From: Bacillus sp. B15-48
GTDB taxonomy: Bacteria > Bacillota > Bacilli > Bacillales > Cytobacillaceae
Length of the DNA stretch: 64,000 nt
Direction: 5' to 3'
Assembly: GCF_016879755.1 (NCBI RefSeq)
Contig: NZ_WOFU01000001.1
Location: forward strand, 1,116,001-1,180,000
Both the position numbers and the translations under genes were made by a program. Position 1 is the first letter of the stretch. Each line of letters begins with the position of its first letter. Shown here one piece after another: positions 35,010 through 43,806 of this stretch. The notes under the pieces were generated by a model that saw only the letters and a list, made by a program, of their open reading frames with translations, made no database searches and was not told the DNA's origin.

Positions 35010-37124
35010 TTATCTTTCCCCCTTTATCGACCTAGTTTTTCCTTTTTCAAAGAATAAAATCAGTGAAGGTAATAACATTCCTCGAACTAAAAATGTATCA
35101 ATGATAATTCCGATGGCAACGATAAATCCAAAAACAAATAAATCTGCAATCGGCATGGTCATTAATGCTGCAAACGTTGCTGCAAGGATAATCCCTGCTG
35201 ACGAGATTACCCCACCTGTATTACGGATAGCGACCTCTAAAGCATCTTTAACTTTTAAATATTTACGCTCTTCTAAGAAACGACTCACAAGGATAATATT
35301 ATAGTCAATTCCTAATGCAACTAAGAAAATAAAGGCATAAACTGGGGCCCGAGTTGAAATCGCATCATAACCAAATAACACATCTACTAAGAAAATCCCT
35401 AATCCTAGAGCCGATACATAGGAGAGTAAAATCGTTGCCATCATATAGACTGGCATTTTAATTGAACGTGTAAGAACAAATAACAACACAAGAATGAGTA
35501 ATGTTTCGAGAATCACAATTTTAATAATATCTCGATTATTGACTTGTTGTTCATCGACTAATTTTGCCGTTGTACCAGCGAAAGATAACTCAACTTCTTT
35601 ACCATTTGCTAAGCGGTAGGTTGCATAATCGGCACGGAAATCTTCTAAAAATTTAATTGCCTCTATACTATATGGATTATCCATTAATGATACAGTTATT
35701 TTCCCGTATTCGCCATCCTCTGTTAATCCTGATGGCCTGGCAGAACCAATTTGTTCATTATCTGAAAAATATGTTGCAATTTCTTGTAATTGTTCTTGAG
35801 TTACCTCTTCACCAGTAACAAGTACCGTTGTTTGAGCTAAATCTCCTTTATTAAACTTCTCCTCGACAATTTCAAATCCTACACGGGATGGTAAATCCTC
35901 AGGAAAACCTTTTACCATGTTAAATTCATAATTTAAATTGAATACATTTGCTGCAGTTACTAATAAAAACACTAATACCGTACCACCAACTAAAGCTGGT
36001 TTTCGGACAACAAATTTTGCAATCGGTCCCCAAACACCATGTTTAACTTCTTTTGTTTCACCATATTTAGGTACTTTCGGCCAGAATGCTTTCCGGCCAA
36101 ATAACGCAAATAACGCTGGGATTAGGGTTACAGAAGCAATCATAATGATAACCATTGCAACACCAAATACTGGTGCAAAGTTTTGGTAATCCCGGAAATC
36201 TGCAAAATATAAAATAATCATCGCAGCAAATACCGTACCACCTGCAAATAATACCGGTGTTGCTGTGGCACGCATCGCTACTTTCATTGCTTCGTATTTA
36301 TCCTCGTAATAATTTAACTCTTCACGATAACGAGAGAAGACAAATAATGAATAATCAATAACGGCTGCAAACAATAAAATACCCATAATTGAAGTTGTTT
36401 GATTATTAATTTCAAGTCCACCCGCACCAAGTATAGCCACTGATTGATTGACTACTTGATAGACCACTACTGTTGCGAATAATGGGATAATTGCTAATAA
36501 TGGGGAACGATAAATTCCAATTAATAAAACTAAAATAATCGCGACTGTCGCAAATAATAGCTTTAAGTCTGCAGATTCAAATAACTTTACCGTATCGCCG
36601 GCAATCCCTGCTGGGCCAGTAATATAAAAGTCTGTATTTAATTGTGATGCAATTTTTGTCCCTACCTCATTTGTTTCATCATTAATCTCCGCATAGTCTG
36701 CATTGCCTAAACCAGCTTTAAGATTCATCGGAACAATCATCGTCGTTTTATCTGCTGATGAAAACGCAGGTAAGGCTTGAGGAGGTAATACGGTTATATC
36801 TAGAATCGTTTCTATTCCTTCAATATTAGCCTCTTTAATTCCAGCAATGATCGTAATTACGTCTTCGATGACCAATTCTCCATCCGGATTATGGAAAACA
36901 TAAATCCCAGGTGTACCTTGATCAACTGGGAAATATTCATCTAATTTATTTTGAGTAATAATGGATTGAGCATCGTCAGGTAAGGACTGAAAATTTGTTA
37001 CTTTATAATCTCCTAATCTTGGTCCAGCACTTATTCCGATCAGTAAAACAAGCCAAAGTACAACTGTAATCCAAGCACCTTTTTTTGTAGCTACTTTATC
37101 TGTTAATAATTTTAATAAATTCAT
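35010..37124 (-). CDS. MMPL-family RND transporter (YdfJ-like)
   Basis: The protein has 704 residues. Two repeats of one helix, a roughly 150-residue extracellular domain and a five-helix bundle make up the MMPL fold. TTSIMGILLFAAVIDYSLFVFSRYREEL and YAFIFLVALGIDYNIILVSRFLEE are the paired helix-4 blocks with the proton-relay D-Y motifs. It resembles B. subtilis YdfJ, which is also tied to a two-component system. The substrate is unknown: lipid-like molecules or antimicrobial peptides are typical. Confidence 0.88.
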   Translation of the reverse strand: MNLLKLLTDKVATKKGAWITVVLWLVLLIGISAGPRLGDYKVTNFQSLPDDAQSIITQNKLDEYFPVDQGTPGIYVFHNPDGELVIEDVITIIAGIKEANIEGIETILDITVLPPQALPAFSSADKTTMIVPMNLKAGLGNADYAEINDETNEVGTKIASQLNTDFYITGPAGIAGDTVKLFESADLKLLFATVAIILVLLIGIYRSPLLAIIPLFATVVVYQVVNQSVAILGAGGLEINNQTTSIMGILLFAAVIDYSLFVFSRYREELNYYEDKYEAMKVAMRATATPVLFAGGTVFAAMIILYFADFRDYQNFAPVFGVAMVIIMIASVTLIPALFALFGRKAFWPKVPKYGETKEVKHGVWGPIAKFVVRKPALVGGTVLVFLLVTAANVFNLNYEFNMVKGFPEDLPSRVGFEIVEEKFNKGDLAQTTVLVTGEEVTQEQLQEIATYFSDNEQIGSARPSGLTEDGEYGKITVSLMDNPYSIEAIKFLEDFRADYATYRLANGKEVELSFAGTTAKLVDEQQVNNRDIIKIVILETLLILVLLFVLTRSIKMPVYMMATILLSYVSALGLGIFLVDVLFGYDAISTRAPVYAFIFLVALGIDYNIILVSRFLEERKYLKVKDALEVAIRNTGGVISSAGIILAATFAALMTMPIADLFVFGFIVAIGIIIDTFLVRGMLLPSLILFFEKGKTRSIKGER

Positions 37125-37239
37125 CTTTTCCTCCTTTTCACACCCCTTATGAGTATAAAGTTCAAATATAAACTTTATATAAATTCAATGGAATGCATTA
37201 ATTTTTTTGTAAGAAGGAAAAAGGTCTCAAAGTTTTCAC

Positions 37240-37371
37240 TCACGGTATCACAATGTTGGGTGCCTGTGTTCTTTTTAAATCCTGAATGGCTACAAAAGTA
37301 AATATTCCAGCACCTATTAAAAAAGCAATCCCAGATATAACGGTTAAGGTTTTCAAAAATTCTTCAGACAT
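37240..37371 (-). CDS. Small single-pass membrane protein
   Basis: The 43-residue frame MSEEFLKTLTVISGIAF continues through LIGAGIFTFVA, giving one membrane helix (about residues 8-29) and a short charged tail. A good ribosome site (AAAGGGTG) precedes the ATG. It lies 115 bp upstream of the MMPL gene on the same strand and could be its small accessory subunit. The family is not recognised. Confidence 0.5.
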   Translation of the reverse strand: MSEEFLKTLTVISGIAFLIGAGIFTFVAIQDLKRTQAPNIVIP

Positions 37372-37592
37372 TTTATCACCCTTTCAAACATTTCTTCATG
37401 AGATTATTATATTCAATGAATAATATTTAGTTATGGGATAAAGTTCAACTAATCGGGCTTTTACTTGTCAAGGCTCTTCAACTTAAATAAAAGTCGAATT
37501 TCCTTATTTACTCTTGGAAAATGGACTTTTTATTTTTTATTGGGATATGATGGTGATTCCATATTAGCTTAGTAATCTAAACAAAAAGCAAA

Positions 37593-37624
37593 AACACCTA
37601 TACAAAAAATCAGTGATAGGTGTT
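37593..37624 (-). terminator. Terminator of the esterase gene
   Basis: AACACCTAT / ATAGGTGTT; read on the minus strand it ends in TTTTTG. Confidence 0.7.
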
Positions 37625-37652
37625 CTTATTTTATGTAGGAGAGCCTATGCTC

Positions 37653-38522
37653 CTATGCTAAATGTGTTTTTAAAAAATCAATGACCTGCATTAATGCACC
37701 TTGAACGTTTGGATGATAAAAGTCTTTTTCAAACACATGCTCTCCATTTGGAATCGTAATTAGCTTCGCCTCAATACCCTCTTCTTTTAAAGCTTCACAC
37801 ATGAAAGTAGATTGTTCATAAGGAACATCAACATCACTTGTACCATGCAACAATAATGTTGGAGGATATTGTTCGGATATATTATATATTGGACTTACAC
37901 TTCTTAATTTCTCCTCGTCGGTTGATGGATTCATACCTGTTACTTCTTGAATCCATTCCCCTGTTTGTCTAGCATACAGATAAAGAAGAAAGCGTTCATG
38001 AACCGTTGCCTCAGTAATAATTTTATTCGTAATTAGACTATTAGCAATTTGCTTTGATACACGAGCTTTTTCACAATAATATTTATTTGGCGTTGTTGCC
38101 CAGCTAGCGCTAATATCCCCATATCCATAAAAAGAAACAATAGCCCGTGGCCTTTTTTCAAAGGTTCCAGTATTTAAAGCAAGATAACCACCTGCAGAAC
38201 TACCAATAACAGCTATTCTTTCAGCATCTATCCCAAACTGCTTTGGTCCTTCTAATTCAATCCACTGTAATGCATCTTTAATATCTTCAAGAATATCTAC
38301 TACTTTTGTTTCAGGAGCTAGGCGATAGTCGATGGAGAATAATGCAAAACCATTATCCGTATAAAGCTTTATCATATTCTCGTCAATTTCTCCCCGTGTT
38401 CCCCAAAGTAGTCCACCCCCATGAATATAGACAATAACAGGGGCATTTTTTCTATTTGTCTGATAGAAATCTGCTTTAATTTCAAAGTGATTATTGCTTT
38501 TATAAGTAATTGTTGTTTTCAT
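37653..38522 (-). CDS. Alpha/beta-hydrolase, esterase/lipase (HSL-like)
   Basis: The protein has 289 residues. The oxyanion-hole motif is HGGGLLWGT (about 33-41). The nucleophile elbow is GSSAGG with the catalytic serine near residue 108. The acid and histidine are in HGTSDVDVPYEQ and PNGEHVF. There is no signal peptide, so it is cytoplasmic. The substrate is unknown, probably a short acyl ester. Confidence 0.82.
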   Translation of the reverse strand: MKTTITYKSNNHFEIKADFYQTNRKNAPVIVYIHGGGLLWGTRGEIDENMIKLYTDNGFALFSIDYRLAPETKVVDILEDIKDALQWIELEGPKQFGIDAERIAVIGSSAGGYLALNTGTFEKRPRAIVSFYGYGDISASWATTPNKYYCEKARVSKQIANSLITNKIITEATVHERFLLYLYARQTGEWIQEVTGMNPSTDEEKLRSVSPIYNISEQYPPTLLLHGTSDVDVPYEQSTFMCEALKEEGIEAKLITIPNGEHVFEKDFYHPNVQGALMQVIDFLKTHLA

Positions 38523-38757
38523 TTTTTCCTACACGTCCATTCATATAATACCAAATTTAGCCTAGCTTATTTTTTATGAACTAGCCAATAAAAAGGCGAT
38601 AACAAACATAAATCAAGCCACTTTAAGTGAGTTAGTTATATTGATCAGCAAGAAGATATTAGAGAAATAATTGGCTTTATCGAAATTAAGTAATGAAGGG
38701 GCTATTACTTACAGAATACGACTTTACTATAAAATTGGTTCAAACTCCGCTTTGCTA
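38523..38757. other. Gene-free stretch left of the att-like site
   Basis: I see no credible gene. The motif GCTATTACTTA occurs here at 38701 and again directly at the att-like site at 38754, which may be a decayed extra copy. Confidence 0.4.
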
Positions 38758-38778
38758 TTACTTATGATAAGGTTCCCC
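38758..38778 (-). other. Orphan rlmH 3'-end (att-like) site C
   Basis: Read on the minus strand: GGGGAACCTTATCATAAGTAA, coding GEPYHK-stop. This is exactly the C-terminus of RlmH, 5 kb from the real gene and in the same orientation. Nothing RlmH-like precedes it. SCC elements leave such direct copies at their far end. Confidence 0.7.
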
Positions 38779-38853
38779 GCATAGTATCTAAATGAGGTAG
38801 GTAATGTATTGGAATAACTCTATCTGACCAACAAAACCATAGCATTTGCTTCT

Positions 38854-39738
38854 CTATTTCCCAAATCTTTTGCGATAACCACATTTTCTACATAGTTCCT
38901 CGACTGCCACTCTTCGTGAAAAACCGTCTACAAGGCTTTTTGCTCGATCCATCTCGATAATATCGGAAAATGAATGTTCATTAATATTTCCAAGATTAAT
39001 CACTCCCTCACCATCTAGACAACAAGGAATAACCGTTCCGTTTGCTAAAATACCCGCTTGATTTCGCAGGCCATAGCAGAAGCCTTTTCCATCATCCTCT
39101 TCTTCATGTAACGCAGGCCACTGAAACTCGTAATCTTGATTGATGAAGATGCGCTCCGCAATTTTCGCGCCGCTCCCTGGTACGACCTTCTCTTCAATTT
39201 TGTAGTTTAAATCAAATTCTTTCTCAATCATTTCTAGTAATTCCCTGTTTCGTTTTCTTTCAATATTCGTCGTATTATCTTGTGTAAGATTCCACAATCT
39301 CAGGGAAACGATCATTTCTGATTGGCTTGTTGCTTCTTTAATAAAAGAAAGGATACTTTTCACATACCCTTCTTTATCTTTAGAACCGATATGGCCATCG
39401 AAACTATGGAGTGAGAAATTCATTTGTCTTAGCGCAGGCTTATTTAATAATTTTTCCCTCTTTTTATTAATTAATGTTCCATTGGTTGTGATATTAACTT
39501 TAAACCCTTTTTCATGACTTAAGTTTAACAATTCGTCTATTTTAGGATGAAGCAGTGGTTCCCCTTTTACATGTAGATAAATGTAGTCTGTGTGCGGTTT
39601 AATTTGATCTAATCTCTTAGAAAAGTCCTCCACAGAAATGAATTGCTTCTGTCGTTCTGTCGGTGGACAAAAGCTGCACGCAAGATTACATACACTTGTA
39701 ATCTCTAAGTAAAACTTCTTAAATTTTTTCACTATCAA
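38854..39738 (-). CDS. Radical SAM/SPASM protein
   Basis: The protein has 294 residues. The radical SAM cluster motif CNLACSFC is near residue 17, followed by HVKGEPLLHP (the GGEP-equivalent) and NITTNGTLI. The C-terminal half has a SPASM-like cysteine set (FCYGL, VIPCCLDGEG, LCRKCGY) for auxiliary Fe-S clusters. Such enzymes modify peptides or small molecules. No peptide substrate gene is recognisable next to it. It lies between two orphan att-like sites and so is probably part of an acquired segment. Confidence 0.82.
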   Translation of the reverse strand: MIVKKFKKFYLEITSVCNLACSFCPPTERQKQFISVEDFSKRLDQIKPHTDYIYLHVKGEPLLHPKIDELLNLSHEKGFKVNITTNGTLINKKREKLLNKPALRQMNFSLHSFDGHIGSKDKEGYVKSILSFIKEATSQSEMIVSLRLWNLTQDNTTNIERKRNRELLEMIEKEFDLNYKIEEKVVPGSGAKIAERIFINQDYEFQWPALHEEEDDGKGFCYGLRNQAGILANGTVIPCCLDGEGVINLGNINEHSFSDIIEMDRAKSLVDGFSRRVAVEELCRKCGYRKRFGK

Positions 39739-39795
39739 TTCCTCACTTCTAAAATATCTTCAAACTACGAAGTTTAAGTAACAAATGGGACTAAA

Positions 39796-40064
39796 ATAAG
39801 CGGAGGTTTTCCGGTTAAATCCAGAATGAAGCTCGTTTTTCGGGGGATATAAGGGGAGGTTTTCCGCTTATGCAAGGCAAAATCCCTCATTTTCATGTTT
39901 TTCGAGCCAATAGGCGGAATCTCTCCGTCTATTAGTGCCTATTTTCATTGCAATTTACTAATTAAGCGGATTTTTTCCGTCTATTTATAAAGTCGGGTGC
40001 TTAACATGATCGCCCAACCGATAAGAGCGGACCCTCGCGACCCCAGATGCGGGAATCAGCATCT
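39796..40064. repeat. 269-bp direct repeat, copy 1
   Basis: It is nearly identical to 41242-41510 (1446 bp away, same orientation). It contains several GGAGGTTTTCCGCTTAT-like and GCGGATTTTTTCCG motifs and includes the last 26 codons of the DUF559 gene. Confidence 0.85.
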
Positions 40065-40650
40065 TTTTATCGACTAGTTGAGAAACTACCTTTTTTACCG
40101 TCTTGTCACTTAACTTCAAATACTTCTCGATTTCGATAGGGGTTATGGCTTCTCCCTTTTGAATCGCCAGCCGAAGTACTTCCTTTTCGTGAAAGGACAG
40201 TGATGTCTGGTCCAATTCATCACCCAGCCATCGGCCAATCACTTGCTGAACAATCTGTTGGCATCGACGGGGCTGGTCTTTAACTTGGTCATATGAAAAG
40301 CGGATCACGGTCCATCCGTCAATCACCAACTGGTTTTGACGTTCCAGACTGTTGGAAAATTCCCATCTGCTTATGTTCTTTAAGTGAGGGCCGTACCCGT
40401 CGATCTCAAGGCAAATTCGGATGGCGGGACGAATATAAGCAAAATCCAAATACCTTTTGCCATCCTTGAAATCATCGACTTCATATTCTGGATGCAGATA
40501 CCGAAAATGGTGAAATAAGGGCCACCATACTTGCTTCAAAAACAATATTTCAGCATGTTTGTGACCTTCTTGTAAGCGACGCAACCGTTCACCGGTTCTT
40601 GCCTGCGAGTGAGTATTCATAAAGGCCTGGTATTCCTCTTCAAATCCCAT
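39985..40650 (-). CDS. DUF559-type endonuclease-like protein with C-terminal winged helix
   Basis: The protein has 221 residues. Residues about 60-135 look like a Vsr/PD-(D/E)xK fold of the DUF559 kind: RYLDFAYIRPAIRICLEIDGYGPH contains the D...E-x-D core and WTVIRFSYDQV closes it. Residues 150-221 form a winged helix (ITPIEIEKYLKLSDKTVKKVVSQL). It may be a DNA-repair or defence nuclease; the role is unproven. Its last 26 codons lie in the duplicated 269-bp segment, and a diverged copy of that tail survives at 41432-41511. GGAG precedes the start, right after a small frame. Confidence 0.68.
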   Translation of the reverse strand: MGFEEEYQAFMNTHSQARTGERLRRLQEGHKHAEILFLKQVWWPLFHHFRYLHPEYEVDDFKDGKRYLDFAYIRPAIRICLEIDGYGPHLKNISRWEFSNSLERQNQLVIDGWTVIRFSYDQVKDQPRRCQQIVQQVIGRWLGDELDQTSLSFHEKEVLRLAIQKGEAITPIEIEKYLKLSDKTVKKVVSQLVDKKMLIPASGVARVRSYRLGDHVKHPTL

Positions 40651-40662
40651 AGCATCCTACTC

Positions 40663-40782
40663 CTATCTAATGGTCATGATTTTACAGCCAATATATCCAA
40701 AAGATGTACTTCTCATAAGTTTTGTAATATCATCTTTATCTTCAAATGCAGAACATCCACAACATGGGCATTTAGTATGCAT
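40663..40782 (-). CDS. Small cysteine-rich protein (possible zinc ribbon)
   Basis: The 39-residue frame MHTKCPCCGCSAF ends 12 bp before the DUF559 start on the same strand. Three cysteines in CPCCGC plus a later GYIGCK suggest metal binding. No clear ribosome site precedes the ATG; a GTG nine codons upstream is possible. Weakly supported. Confidence 0.35.
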   Translation of the reverse strand: MHTKCPCCGCSAFEDKDDITKLMRSTSFGYIGCKIMTIR

Positions 40783-40809
40783 ATAAAATCGATGCCGCGA
40801 ATGAATCAC

Positions 40810-41111
40810 CCCCATTATTTATTCATTTGAATTTCTGACAGATTTTTAAAATTAATAGTATTAATGTGAGTGGAAAAAGAGGTTTAATGTGACTTCAATT
40901 GGAGAATTGCAAACGACAAATAAGACTTGCGGAGTAGCTAAGATAAAAGGAATATTTGAGAACTATTTTTAGTTTAATAGAAATCTTACATTTGTCAATC
41001 CGCTTTCTTTATCCCTCGACAATACCATTCTTATCATTTCTCTTTTTGTTAAAAAAATTATTATGGTTTAGCCTCCCCAACCTTAAAGAGAGGCATTGGG
41101 CTAAACCTCAT
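40810..41111. other. Gene-free stretch
   Basis: AT-rich with no gene I can support; it ends at att-like site B. Confidence 0.4.
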
Positions 41112-41129
41112 TTACTTATGATACGGTTC
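41112..41129 (-). other. Orphan rlmH 3'-end (att-like) site B, flanked by inverted repeats
   Basis: On the minus strand GAACCGTATCATAAGTAA codes EPYHK-stop. It is flanked by AACCTCATTT (left) and AAAATGAGGTT (right), which are complementary. The left flank AAACCTCAT also occurs beside the true rlmH end (43797-43806). Direct repeats with bordering inverted repeats are the hallmark of SCC junctions. Confidence 0.72.
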
Positions 41130-41241
41130 AAAATGAGGTTCTCTTGGAGTTTTCGAATAACAAAATCAAAGCAGTGGTTCTCAGCTCACTTCCTTTGAAA
41201 TTAGAAGTCTTATGCTCAAATGAGTAACTAGCGATAGTAAT

Positions 41242-41510
41242 ATAAGCGGAGATTTTCCGGTTAAAATCAGAATGAAGCTCGTTTCGGGGGATATAAGGGG
41301 AGGTTTTCCGCTTATCCAAGGCAAAACCCCTCATTTTCATGCTTTTTGAGTCAATAGGCGGAATCTCTCCGTCTATTAGTGCCTATTTTCAATGCAATTT
41401 ACTAATTAAGCGGATTTTTTCCGTCTATTTTTCAGATTGGGTGCTTAACCTGATCCCCCAACCAATAAAAGTGGACCCTCATTTTCCCAGATGCGGGAAC
41501 CAGCACCTAT
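41242..41510. repeat. 269-bp direct repeat, copy 2, with DUF559 tail remnant
   Basis: This is the partner of 39796-40064. The minus-strand tail 41432-41511 still reads PASGKMRVHFYWLGDQVKHP-stop, against PASGVARVRSYRLGDHVKHP in the intact gene. It is therefore the 3' stump of a related but diverged gene, cut 27 bp from att-like site A. Confidence 0.82.
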
Positions 41511-41537
41511 ACGCTTCAAAAAATAATAACTATGTGC

Positions 41538-41558
41538 TTACTTATGGTACGGTTCACC
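41538..41558 (-). other. Orphan rlmH 3'-end (att-like) site A
   Basis: On the minus strand GGTGAACCGTACCATAAGTAA codes GEPYHK-stop. It is bordered by GTGC / GCAC. A GC-rich hairpin (CCGCACC..GGTGCGG) with a T run follows on the plus strand at 41557-41583. Confidence 0.72.
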
Positions 41559-41633
41559 GCACCGCAAATAGGTGCGGTTTTTTAATTAGATTAAGGGGAT
41601 AATAGGGTAAATACAGTTTGTAGAGGGGGTAGT

Positions 41634-41684
41634 ATGATTAAAGCAACAGATTTACTTGTTCAGTGCCTAGAGAATGAGACCTAA
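41634..41684 (+). pseudogene. 5' stump of an acetolactate-synthase-like gene
   Basis: It has a good ribosome site (AGAGGGGGTAGT) and start, MIKATDLLVQCLENE, which is the N-terminus of thiamine-diphosphate enzymes of the acetolactate synthase family. It then stops after 16 codons and the rest is gone. Confidence 0.5.
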
Positions 41685-41685
41685 G

Positions 41686-41897
41686 CAATTGAATAAGTTT
41701 GAACTAGTATTAAAAAATGCTTTAAATCAAACCAATGATATTTGTAAGCAATCAAGAACTTGATGTACCAAAATCAAGTCGAAAAGCATTTAAGCTCCTA
41801 CAAGAAGCTCGATTCCTTGATGCATCCTTAGCAAAAACATCGAAAAATATATTTGATTTTCATAATATCGCTGTTCATAATTCCGATGCATTGTAAC
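41686..41897 (+). pseudogene. Decayed HepT-like (HEPN) gene remnant
   Basis: One frame reads KQLNKFELVLKNALNQTNDI to a stop. The next frame continues RKAFKLLQEARFLDA, then FDFHNIAVHN, the RxxxxxH-like HEPN region of HepT ribonuclease toxins. It is broken by frameshifts and stops. No MNT antitoxin partner is seen. Confidence 0.45.
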
Positions 41898-41985
41898 TCA
41901 ATAATTGATTTTAAAGATTTAACGAAAGTATTATGGCATTTAACTTACTGAATGAGATTATTTTGTGAGGCCTTCATACACAAAA

Positions 41986-42020
41986 ACAGCTAAGAATATG
42001 AATTTCATATTCTTAGCTGC
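41986..42020 (-). terminator. Terminator of the saccharopine-dehydrogenase-like gene
   Basis: The perfect stem CAGCTAAGAATATGA with its complement is followed on the minus strand by TTTTTG. Confidence 0.8.
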
Positions 42021-42100
42021 ACTTTTGAACTTTTGTTTAAGGTTTTTGTATTTTAAAACTGGATTATATCAATCACAAACGATTTGCTTTCACTCTACTA

Positions 42101-43282
42101 TTATCCAAGGATTTCTTTTTCAATTGGAAGTAATTCCTCTAAAGTAAAGTCCCATCCGTTCGATTCGTTCGTAATGCGAACTAATTCTTTAAAGAAATCT
42201 TCTGTTTCAAGAATTCCTTCTGGTCCAAATACCCCACTCTTTTTATTTTTCATCGTACCAATGAGGTAGATACCAATAGCTTGTCCAGCAAATGTGTAAA
42301 TCCCCTTATCATAAACCGAGCACATGTAACGGTTAGTGTAGCGAACTTTCTTGCCATCAACAGTACCTTCTACGATTGCCGCTTGACCTTGCCATACTCC
42401 TTTATCTTTCCACTTTTCAGGAGCTTCCCAAATTGGTGTTCCTGGATCAACAGGTGGATGTTTTGGTTCCTGATATCCACGCGCTTCTTCTCTTAGCTCT
42501 TTATGGAAGCGATTACCCCCTAGACAAGCACAAAATTCATTAATTTTTATGTAGCGAGGAAGTGTGTGTGGTTCAGAATGTCCTACATAAAATACTGGAA
42601 CTCGGCCATACGGTTCTGGAAAATCAATATATTCCCCTGAATCCCATGCTGGCATCTTATCAAATTTACCATCTTTCCAAACAACAATATCCCCAGTCAT
42701 TGAATGAACTAAGTGATTCCAACCTGCAGGACTACTCTCTTTGAAATCTTGAGCATCTACGAAGTCATAGGATTCTTCTGCTACTAAATCTGATTGAGGA
42801 GATCCTACATGCCATGCAATTTTAATGCTGTCTATATCATCCATCATTCCAGCAACATACTTTGCTTGCATGTTTGAAATTCCAGGAGTTTGTCCACAAC
42901 CAATTAAAGCCGTCACGCCTGCAGCTTCTGCCTTTTCGTGTAATTCAAGTAAGTCATCCGTCGCATCACCATCGTCACAAACGTCCACATAATCCGTACC
43001 CGCTTCGATAACCGCTTTCAAAATCGGAACCCCAAACTTCACAAATGGACCAACCGCATTAAATACGACATCCACTTCACGAGCTAAAGCAGTTACACTT
43101 TCAGAATCAGTAACATCTAGTTGTACCGTTTTAACTTCTGGAAAATTAAGTGTCGCAGCAAACTTATCCGCAGCCTCTTTATTTAAATCTGCAACTGTAA
43201 CTGACTCAATTCCCGGAAAATTTCGAAGCGCTTGGATTCCGCCTCTACCCATAGTACCTGCACCGATTAACAATACTTTCAT
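42101..43282 (-). CDS. Saccharopine dehydrogenase-like oxidoreductase
   Basis: The protein has 393 residues. The Rossmann motif is VLLIGAGTMGRGG, and VVFNAVGPFVKFGVPILKAVIEAGTDYVDVCDD is the typical saccharopine-dehydrogenase NADP-domain block. It is distantly related to the carboxynorspermidine dehydrogenase at 4351-5583, but the substrate half differs (ACLGGNRFHKEL, TNRYMCSVYDKGIYTF). The substrate is unknown. It is a single gene placed between att-like site A and rlmH, so it may belong to the acquired zone. It is intact and well expressed by appearance (good start, terminator). Confidence 0.72.
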   Translation of the reverse strand: MKVLLIGAGTMGRGGIQALRNFPGIESVTVADLNKEAADKFAATLNFPEVKTVQLDVTDSESVTALAREVDVVFNAVGPFVKFGVPILKAVIEAGTDYVDVCDDGDATDDLLELHEKAEAAGVTALIGCGQTPGISNMQAKYVAGMMDDIDSIKIAWHVGSPQSDLVAEESYDFVDAQDFKESSPAGWNHLVHSMTGDIVVWKDGKFDKMPAWDSGEYIDFPEPYGRVPVFYVGHSEPHTLPRYIKINEFCACLGGNRFHKELREEARGYQEPKHPPVDPGTPIWEAPEKWKDKGVWQGQAAIVEGTVDGKKVRYTNRYMCSVYDKGIYTFAGQAIGIYLIGTMKNKKSGVFGPEGILETEDFFKELVRITNESNGWDFTLEELLPIEKEILG

Positions 43283-43806
43283 TCAAATTTCCCCTTTCAG
43301 ACGATATTGTTTGTTCAGTGTTTCACAATACAATTATAGCTTAACTTACTTTCAAAAAAAATTCAAAGTTTTAACTTATTAAATAATTTAAATTAAGGTC
43401 GTTAATTACGGTGGGTGGTTTAGACTTCCTGTTTAATACGTGTATTAGATGTTAATCAAGCTCTAATAATCGTTATATTCCTAGCAATAAAACAAGGGTA
43501 TTTTGTTTAATCCAATTGTTAATTAACTTCAACTACCTCTTCTATTTGTCCATCTTACAAAACAGAAGCTCTGCAGAGACTTTATTCTACACAGAACTTC
43601 GCATTTATCAATAAGATCCGTTCGACAAACTTCGGGCGGTGACAGGAACGATTCCTATTGGATCTTTTGAATGTCCTTTTAAATAGGCATTCAAGTAAGC
43701 TTCCTTGAAACAGTGGGAAGCCTCTTACAATCACGATAGTTATAATTATTTCGTATATGTTTCGTTATCACTGAGAATAATCTGCACACCGTAGGAAAAA
43801 CCTCAT
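43283..43806. other. Intergenic stretch between the dehydrogenase-like gene and rlmH
   Basis: I see no gene. An AAGATCC/GGATCTT stem (43613-43666) encloses GTTC/GAAC, a possible structured RNA. The right edge (AAACCTCAT) repeats the flank of att-like site B. Confidence 0.4.
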
